Shown one piece after another: positions 5,250-10,358 of a DNA stretch of 10,358 bases. Source of the stretch: an uncultured Oscillospiraceae bacterium (GTDB lineage Bacteria; Bacillota; Clostridia; Oscillospirales; Oscillospiraceae); contig CAKUHJ010000063.1 in assembly GCA_934655935.1 (NCBI GenBank), positions 1 to 10,358 of the forward strand, written 5' to 3'. Position 1 is the first letter of the stretch; each line of letters begins with the position of its first letter. The notes below the pieces were generated by a model. That model worked only from the letters and a program-made list of their open reading frames with translations, made no database searches and was not told where the DNA came from. Made by a program: the position numbers and the translations under genes.

Positions 5250-6746
5250 ATGTCCATGATTCAGATATCCAACCTCACCTTCTGCTACGAGGGCAGCTAC
5301 GACAATATCTTTGAAAATGTGAGCCTGCAGTTTGATACCAGCTGGCGCCTGGGCCTGACCGGCCGGAACGGGCGCGGCAAGACGACGCTCCTGATGCTTT
5401 TGCAGGGAAAATATCCCTATCAGGGCACGATCCGCGCAAGCACCGCCTTCGAGTATTTCCCCTATCCCGTCCCGGACGAAGCGCAAACCCCGCTTGCGCT
5501 TCAGCAAAGCATCTGCCCGGAGGTGCCGCAGTGGCGTTTTCTGCGGGAGCTTGCGCCGCTTGCGGTTCCGGAGGACGCGCTCTGGCGGCCGTTTTCCACT
5601 CTTTCCGGCGGTGAGCAGTCCAAGCTTCTGCTGGCGATGCTCTTTTCCCGGGAAAACCGCTTTCTGCTCATTGACGAGCCGACCAACCATCTGGACCAGA
5701 CAGGCCGCGCGCTTGTCAGCCGCTATCTCAGCGGGAAAAAAGGCTTCCTGCTCGTCTCGCACGACCGCGCGTTTCTGGACGGCTGCGTGGATCACATTCT
5801 TTCCATCAACCGCGGCGGCGTCGAGCTGCAGAAGGGCAATTTTTCCTCGTGGTACGAAAACCGGCGGCGGCAGGACGCCTTTGAACTGGCGCAGAACGCG
5901 CAGCTCAAAAAGGAAATCGGCCGCCTGACGGAGGCTGCGCATCAGTCCCGCGCTTGGGCGGACAAGGTCGAACACACAAAAATCGGCCCGAATTCCGCCA
6001 AGGCCAGGGGCGAGGGCGACGCGATGGGCGGCCGCGCCTACATCGGCGAGCAGTCGCGCCGGATGCAGCAGCGGCGCAAAAATCTCGAACGGCGGCAGCA
6101 GACTGCCATCGAGGAAAAGTCCGCGCTGCTGAAGGACATTGAGGCAAACGCCCCTTTGAAGCTGCAGCCGCTGGCCTTCCGCACAAAGCAGCTCGCGCAG
6201 CTGCGCGATTTGTCCGTGGATTACGGCGCGGGCCCAGTCTGCGCCGGGGTCGGCTTCTGCGTGGAGCAGGGCGAACGCATCGCGCTCTGCGGGCCGAACG
6301 GCTCCGGGAAGTCCAGCCTCCTGAAGCTTCTGTGCGGGCAGCGCATCCCGTATACCGGAGCGCTGGAGCTTTCAGACCAGCTTCAGATTTCCTATGTGCC
6401 GCAGGACGCCTCCGGCCTGCGCGGCGATCTGCGCGCCTATGCCTCGCGCCATGGCATAGACGAGAGCCTGTTCAAGGCCATCCTGCGCAAGCTTGGCTTT
6501 GCGCGCGTGCAGTTTGAAAAGGATATGGCGGATTTTTCCGCCGGACAGAAGAAAAAGGTCCTGCTGGCGCGAAGCCTGTGCCAGCCCGCGCACCTGTATA
6601 TCTGGGATGAGCCGCTCAACTACATCGACGTCTTGTCCCGTATTCAGCTGGAGGAGCTGCTGCTTTCGTTCCGGCCGACGCTCCTGTTCGTGGAGCACGA
6701 CCGCGTATTCTGCGAAAACATCGCCACAAAAACGGTGCAGCTCTGA
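5250..6746 (+). CDS. Lsa-type ABC-F ribosome protection protein
   Basis: A 498-residue soluble protein with two ABC ATPase domains, the same length I recall for Lsa(A). Domain 1: Walker A GRNGRGKT 38-45, signature LSGGEQSK 118-125, Walker B FLLIDEPTNHLD 138-149, switch H171. The charged linker at about 205-300 is the ribosome-reaching arm of antibiotic-resistance ABC-F proteins. Domain 2: Walker A GPNGSGKS 348-355, atypical signature FSAGQKKK 429-436, Walker B YIWDEPLNYID 450-460, H483. WRPFSTLSGGE, QGNFS and WDEPLNY are closely Lsa-like. Members bind the ribosomal E site and displace lincosamides, pleuromutilins and streptogramin A from the peptidyl transferase centre; they are not transporters. 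ATG 5250 follows GGAGG (5238-5242) by 7 nt; a second in-frame ATG is at 5256. Drug spectrum cannot be read from the sequence. Confidence 0.9.
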   Translation: MSMIQISNLTFCYEGSYDNIFENVSLQFDTSWRLGLTGRNGRGKTTLLMLLQGKYPYQGTIRASTAFEYFPYPVPDEAQTPLALQQSICPEVPQWRFLRELAPLAVPEDALWRPFSTLSGGEQSKLLLAMLFSRENRFLLIDEPTNHLDQTGRALVSRYLSGKKGFLLVSHDRAFLDGCVDHILSINRGGVELQKGNFSSWYENRRRQDAFELAQNAQLKKEIGRLTEAAHQSRAWADKVEHTKIGPNSAKARGEGDAMGGRAYIGEQSRRMQQRRKNLERRQQTAIEEKSALLKDIEANAPLKLQPLAFRTKQLAQLRDLSVDYGAGPVCAGVGFCVEQGERIALCGPNGSGKSSLLKLLCGQRIPYTGALELSDQLQISYVPQDASGLRGDLRAYASRHGIDESLFKAILRKLGFARVQFEKDMADFSAGQKKKVLLARSLCQPAHLYIWDEPLNYIDVLSRIQLEELLLSFRPTLLFVEHDRVFCENIATKTVQL

Positions 6747-6764
6747 GTCTTCCCTTCTGCACAG

Positions 6765-6805
6765 ATCCCCGCCGGAGAACGCAGAATACGTTCTCCAGCG
6801 GGGAT
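6765..6805. terminator. Hairpin between convergent genes, no T-tract
   Basis: Two 17-nt arms (6765-6781 and 6789-6805) pair along their length except for one C-A mismatch, with a 7-nt loop. It lies 18 nt after the ABC-F stop and 23 nt from the stop of the convergent ABC exporter. Neither side has a T run, so it is not a standard intrinsic terminator. It may terminate poorly, block 3' exonucleases on both mRNAs, or be a dispersed intergenic repeat. Confidence 0.5.
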
Positions 6806-6828
6806 GATTGCTGCGGTGTGGTACCCCT

Positions 6829-9780
6829 TTACTCGCTCCGCAGGGCGACGACCGGGTCCTTCCGCGCCGCGACGCGCGAAGGAATCAGGCCCGCGATAAA
6901 GGTCAGCAGCATGGAAATTCCAATCAGGACCGCAGCCGCCGCAGCCGGAAGCCGCGCGCCCAGCGTTGCGATGCCGGTCAGGTTCTGCACAATGGCGTTG
7001 ATCGGAAGAATCAGCACCAGCGTCAGGCCGATGCCGATCAGGCCCGCAATCAGGCCCTCAATCAGCGTCTCGGCGTTGAACACACGCGAAATATCGCGCT
7101 TGGATGCGCCGATGGCGCGCAGGATGCCGATCTCCTTCGTCCGCTCAAGGACGGAAATATAGGTGATAATTCCGATCATGATGGACGAAACCACAAGCGA
7201 GATGGCCACAAAGGCAATAAGCACGTAGGAGATGGCATTGATGATGGTCGTAATGGAGCTCATCAGCAGCGCCACATAGTCGGTATAGGTGATCTGGTCG
7301 TCCTCCTGCACAGCGTCGTTGTAGCGGGCAATGCAGTCCGCAATGGCGTCCTTATCGGAAAAGCTTGCCGCGTAAAGGCTGATGCGGGACGGGCGCCCCG
7401 GCTCCACATAGCCTAGAAGCTCCAGGACCTCGTCATAGCTTCGCGAAGAAAAGCGCGCCGGCGCATAGGTCTCGTACAGGTACTGTGTCTGCGCCGGGGT
7501 ACGCTCGGTCAGGTCCATCGCCGCGGCCAGCTGCTCGCTGGACATGCCGGAGAGCTGCTGGGCCGCGCTTTGCGCGTACTGCTCGGCGATGGACGCGCGC
7601 ACCGTCTGCCCGACGTATTCCATAAGGGTCTCGTCGTCCATCTGCGCAATATAGCTCCGGACCTCGTCGGCGCTGATGCCCATCTGCTGGGCGTAGGAAT
7701 CGGCCATCTGCGCTTCAATCGTCTGGCGCGTCATGCCCTGCATGGACTGCGCGGTCATCGCGTCAAGATAGGCCTCGTCCGGCTGCTGCTGCATGGACAG
7801 GTACATCTGCGCCTTGTCCTGCACGCTGGCCGCGTCCAGAAGCGAAGAAACCGCCTGCTCCATCTCTTCCCCGGTCACGGCCGCCTCCTCCCCGGTTTCA
7901 AAGGGCAGTCCGTTCAGGACGTCCGTTTCCGGGTCGGCCAGCTGCGCCCGGATCACCTCGCTTTTTGCGGTCTGCTCCATCACGTAGCTGCTCAGCGCGC
8001 TTGTATAGCCGATGGAGCCGCTGAGCATGGTGCTCGCCGCGTCCGGATTCGGGCGCACAATGCCGGAAATCTTCAGCGTCATGCCGATTTCGTCGGAGCC
8101 GAAGAGATAGTCCATGCCGGCCTGCGTTCCGGAAAGATCGGTGTAGACGCCTTCGGCCTCGTCATAGCGGTAATTTTCCCAGGGAAGAATCAGCTTGAAG
8201 GTCCGGCTGCAGAGTTCCTCATAGCTCCAGCTTGCCGCCTCGGTGGAGACCTCCTGCTCGTCCATGGCGGCCTTCATGGCCGCATTCATTTCGTCCTCGG
8301 TCTTCAGGCCCATCGCGTACATCACAAGGTCGGATATTTCGTCGTTTTTGCTGACCACCAGCACAACCTCGTCCCGGCTCTGCGGCCAGCTGCCGTAAAG
8401 AACGTCGTACTGGGATTTGACAAGCGGCGAAATTCCGCTGCCGGTTTCATCCGGCAGAAGCTCCTCCCAGACGTCCATGGCGGAATAATAGCTGCCAAAG
8501 CGGGAAAAATATGCGCTGTAGTCTCCGCCGTAGAGGCTGGACATCATGTTCTGCATGAGCTCCATCACGTCCGCCTTGACCAGATTTCCGTCGGCGTCGC
8601 GAGTATAGATCGGCAGCGTCAGGTCATAGGAAACCTGCACAGCGGACAGATAGTCGTGGATTTCGCTCTGCGGATCGTCGAGATATTCCTGAAAGCGCGC
8701 AAGGTTGTTGGTCTGGGTCCCGGCGCTGTTGAAGCTGTTCATCAGCTCATACATGACCGTCGAGGCATAGACGCGTCCGTCCTCATGCGTCTGGGCCTGC
8801 TCTTCGCTGCGCGCGCCCATCATGGCCGTGACCATGCTGGACATGTCCATGGACTCCGCCTCTATGGTCACGGGATAGGAGGAAAGCGTATCCTCCTGCA
8901 CGTCGTCAATATAGCTCTGAATGCCGTTTGAAAGGGAGAGAATGAGCGCAATGCCGATGATGCCGATCGATCCGGCAAAGGCCGTGAGGATGGTGCGGCC
9001 CTTTTTGGTCATCAGGTTGTTCAGGCTCAGGCTGAGCGCGGTAAGGAAGGACATGGAGGTGCGCTTCTGCCGCCCCGTATCCGCCGCGGGCTCCGCCTGC
9101 GGCTCGCAGGGGTCCGTATCGGACAGGAGGCGGCCGTCCAGCAGGCGGACGATCCTTGTCGCATAGCTCTCGGCAAGCTCCGGATTATGGGTTACCATAA
9201 TGACGAGCTTTTCCTTCGCAATCTCCTTGAGAATCTCCATGATCTGCACGGAGGTTTCGCTGTCCAGAGCGCCCGTCGGCTCGTCCGCAAGAAGAATTTC
9301 CGGGTCGTTCACCAGCGCGCGCGCAATGGCCACGCGCTGCATCTGGCCGCCCGACATCTGATTGGGCCGCTTATGAAGCTGGTCGCCCAGGCCGACGCGC
9401 TCCAGCGCGCGGACGGCGCGCCTTTTCCGCTCGGCCTTGCCGACGCCGCTGAGCGTAAGCGCCAGCTCCACATTCTGCAGCACGCTCTGGTGCGGAATCA
9501 GGTTATAGCTCTGGAACACAAAGCCGACGGAATGATTCCGGTACGTGTCCCAGTCGCGGTCGCGGTATTCGCGCGTCGAGCGCCCGCAGATCAGCAGATC
9601 CCCCGAGGTATACTGGTCCAGGCCGCCGATGATATTCAGAAGCGTGGTCTTTCCGCAGCCGGAGGGCCCGAGGATGGCCGCAAATTCCTGCCTGCGGAAG
9701 CAGATGCTGAGATCCCGCAGCGCATGCACGGCGCTTCCGCCGGCGGAATAATCCTTTACAATGTGTTTCAGCTGAAGCAT
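6829..9780 (-). CDS. MacB-like ABC transporter, fused ATPase and FtsX-type permease
   Basis: A 983-residue single-chain half-transporter. Residues 1-225 are the ATPase: Walker A GPSGCGKT 38-45, Q-loop Q90, signature MSGGQMQRV 142-150, Walker B ILLADEP 162-168, H198. A charged linker precedes TM1 at about 263-284. Residues 286-840 form one extracellular region of about 550 residues. TM2 (842-874), TM3 (905-930) and TM4 (945-966) carry the FtsX-type sequence ERTKEIGILRAIGASKRDI at 879-897. This is the MacB/type VII order, which uses mechanical transmission rather than a substrate channel. MacB's external domain is about half this size, and a Gram-positive cell lacks TolC. Residues 600-765 are rich in Ala, Gln, Met and Glu and probably helical. 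ATG at 9780 follows AAAGGA by 8 nt. Peptide, lipid or drug extrusion are all possible; substrate unknown. Confidence 0.88.
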   Translation of the reverse strand: MLQLKHIVKDYSAGGSAVHALRDLSICFRRQEFAAILGPSGCGKTTLLNIIGGLDQYTSGDLLICGRSTREYRDRDWDTYRNHSVGFVFQSYNLIPHQSVLQNVELALTLSGVGKAERKRRAVRALERVGLGDQLHKRPNQMSGGQMQRVAIARALVNDPEILLADEPTGALDSETSVQIMEILKEIAKEKLVIMVTHNPELAESYATRIVRLLDGRLLSDTDPCEPQAEPAADTGRQKRTSMSFLTALSLSLNNLMTKKGRTILTAFAGSIGIIGIALILSLSNGIQSYIDDVQEDTLSSYPVTIEAESMDMSSMVTAMMGARSEEQAQTHEDGRVYASTVMYELMNSFNSAGTQTNNLARFQEYLDDPQSEIHDYLSAVQVSYDLTLPIYTRDADGNLVKADVMELMQNMMSSLYGGDYSAYFSRFGSYYSAMDVWEELLPDETGSGISPLVKSQYDVLYGSWPQSRDEVVLVVSKNDEISDLVMYAMGLKTEDEMNAAMKAAMDEQEVSTEAASWSYEELCSRTFKLILPWENYRYDEAEGVYTDLSGTQAGMDYLFGSDEIGMTLKISGIVRPNPDAASTMLSGSIGYTSALSSYVMEQTAKSEVIRAQLADPETDVLNGLPFETGEEAAVTGEEMEQAVSSLLDAASVQDKAQMYLSMQQQPDEAYLDAMTAQSMQGMTRQTIEAQMADSYAQQMGISADEVRSYIAQMDDETLMEYVGQTVRASIAEQYAQSAAQQLSGMSSEQLAAAMDLTERTPAQTQYLYETYAPARFSSRSYDEVLELLGYVEPGRPSRISLYAASFSDKDAIADCIARYNDAVQEDDQITYTDYVALLMSSITTIINAISYVLIAFVAISLVVSSIMIGIITYISVLERTKEIGILRAIGASKRDISRVFNAETLIEGLIAGLIGIGLTLVLILPINAIVQNLTGIATLGARLPAAAAAVLIGISMLLTFIAGLIPSRVAARKDPVVALRSE

Positions 9781-9815
9781 GAAAAGAGTCCTTTCCCTAA
9801 GCGTTTTTTGTAGAA

Positions 9816-9844
9816 ATCATAGCGAATCAAATTCTGAAAATCAA
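9816..9844 (-). promoter_or_regulatory. Sigma-A promoter of MacB-like gene
   Basis: On the minus strand TTGATT (9844-9839) and TATGAT (9821-9816) are separated by exactly 17 bp. Transcription would start near 9809, leaving a leader of about 28 nt that holds the AAAGGA ribosome binding site (9794-9789). Confidence 0.75.
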
Positions 9845-9918
9845 GCACTTTTGGGCGTGCCGGACGGATTGTTCACAATAAGTTTACGATTATTCCGTAT
9901 TTTTCACAGGAAAACAAT

Positions 9919-9974
9919 TTTGAATAAAGCATCGTTTTCTGGGGCTGCGAATTCGCACAGTTTTTTTATTCAAA
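9919..9974. repeat. Nested inverted repeats upstream of gap
   Basis: Arms TTTGAATAAA (9919-9928) and TTTATTCAAA (9965-9974) are perfectly complementary over 10 bp. Between them is a perfect 12-bp palindrome TGCGAATTCGCA (9946-9957). The element ends 27 bp before the gap -35 box, and lies 75 bp upstream of the -35 of the divergent gene. It could be a regulator-binding site; no regulator is identified. Confidence 0.45.
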
Positions 9975-10001
9975 CGGTCCGCATTTTGGCGAATTTCCTA
10001 C

Positions 10002-10030
10002 TGGACACCGGAAACGGAATGCGGTATAAT
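10002..10030 (+). promoter_or_regulatory. Sigma-A promoter of gap
   Basis: TGGACA (10002-10007), a 17-bp spacer and perfect TATAAT (10025-10030). Transcription would start near 10037, giving a leader of about 65 nt. The strength fits a highly expressed glycolytic gene. Confidence 0.85.
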
Positions 10031-10046
10031 TTAACAGAATGCTGAG

Positions 10047-10078
10047 AAAACTGTAAGTTTTGCCGGCTTTTTGCCGGT
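10047..10078 (+). promoter_or_regulatory. Tandem small hairpins in gap leader
   Basis: AAAACT/AGTTTT (10047-10052, 10056-10061; loop GTA) is followed at once by GCCGGC/GCCGGT (10062-10067, 10073-10078; loop TTTTT). They lie near the predicted mRNA 5' end, 8 nt before AAGGAGG. Protection of the mRNA 5' end is a plausible role; neither is a terminator, since no T run follows. Confidence 0.4.
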
Positions 10079-10080
10079 AA

Positions 10081-10358
<278 letters not shown>

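Noticed and set aside
4287..5975. 562-codon open frame on the minus strand
   Set aside because: Antisense to the phosphoesterase, the ABC-F leader and half of the ABC-F gene, each of which has clear family motifs and ribosome binding sites on the plus strand.
7570..8931. 453-codon open frame on the plus strand inside the ABC exporter
   Set aside because: Antisense to the external domain of a gene with full ABC motifs. Its His/Arg/Val/Leu-rich composition is typical of a shadow frame and it has no ribosome binding site.
9868..9885. Possible Rex (redox repressor) operator upstream of gap
   Set aside because: It contains TTGTT and TTCACAA-like parts, but not two half sites at the spacing of the Rex consensus; kept only as a generic palindrome.
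9779..10045. 88-codon plus-strand frame before gap
   Set aside because: It covers two promoters and the palindromes, has no ribosome binding site, and encodes no recognisable sequence.

Overview
The window looks like chromosome from a GC-rich, low-GC-phylum (Firmicutes/Bacillota) member of the class Clostridia, most likely an Oscillospiraceae-type gut anaerobe. The reasons are the gene content (EF-P followed by a CD1247-type acidic zinc-ribbon protein, an SLH-domain protein, a cytosolic BMP-domain protein, an Lsa-type ABC-F), strong AAGGAGG-type ribosome binding sites and clean sigma-A promoters. The genus cannot be fixed from the sequence. No mobile element, tRNA, rRNA or CRISPR array was seen.

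Layout. 1-1103 (+): the end of efp, a CD1247-like acidic zinc-ribbon protein, a perfect-palindrome terminator, then a hypoxanthine-DNA glycosylase whose start lies only 17 nt after that terminator. 1106-1134 is a terminator between convergent genes. 1143-2213 (-) encodes a secreted SLH-domain protein with its own promoter. 2214-2451 is a divergent intergenic region holding two promoters and, between them, a structured terminator-like element with no obvious gene to terminate. 2452-4973 (+) is a two-gene translationally coupled operon: a cytosolic ParB-like/BMP-domain fusion and a calcineurin-like phosphoesterase. 4981-5249 is a promoter and long leader carrying a 6-codon upstream ORF, a perfect 11-bp long-range stem and an intrinsic terminator directly before the start of an Lsa-type ABC-F ribosome-protection gene (5250-6746, +). 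6765-6805 is a hairpin between convergent genes. 6829-9780 (-) is a 983-residue fused ATPase-permease of the MacB/type VII ABC class with a very large extracellular domain. 9781-10101 is a divergent AT-rich intergenic region with two promoters and nested inverted repeats. 10102 to the end (+) is the start of glyceraldehyde-3-phosphate dehydrogenase.

How the genes work together. Most of the window is a set of short independent transcription units, including housekeeping (EF-P, GAPDH) and DNA repair (glycosylase) genes. Two parts deserve attention. The ABC-F gene has all the visible parts of a ribosome-mediated transcription attenuator, so it is probably induced when a 50S-targeting antibiotic stalls ribosomes on the short leader peptide. 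The BMP-fusion/phosphoesterase operon joins a nucleoside-receptor-like fold, with no signal peptide, to a ParB-like N-terminal region and a phosphoesterase. Its biochemical role is not known to me, and it is the best candidate here for an undescribed system.
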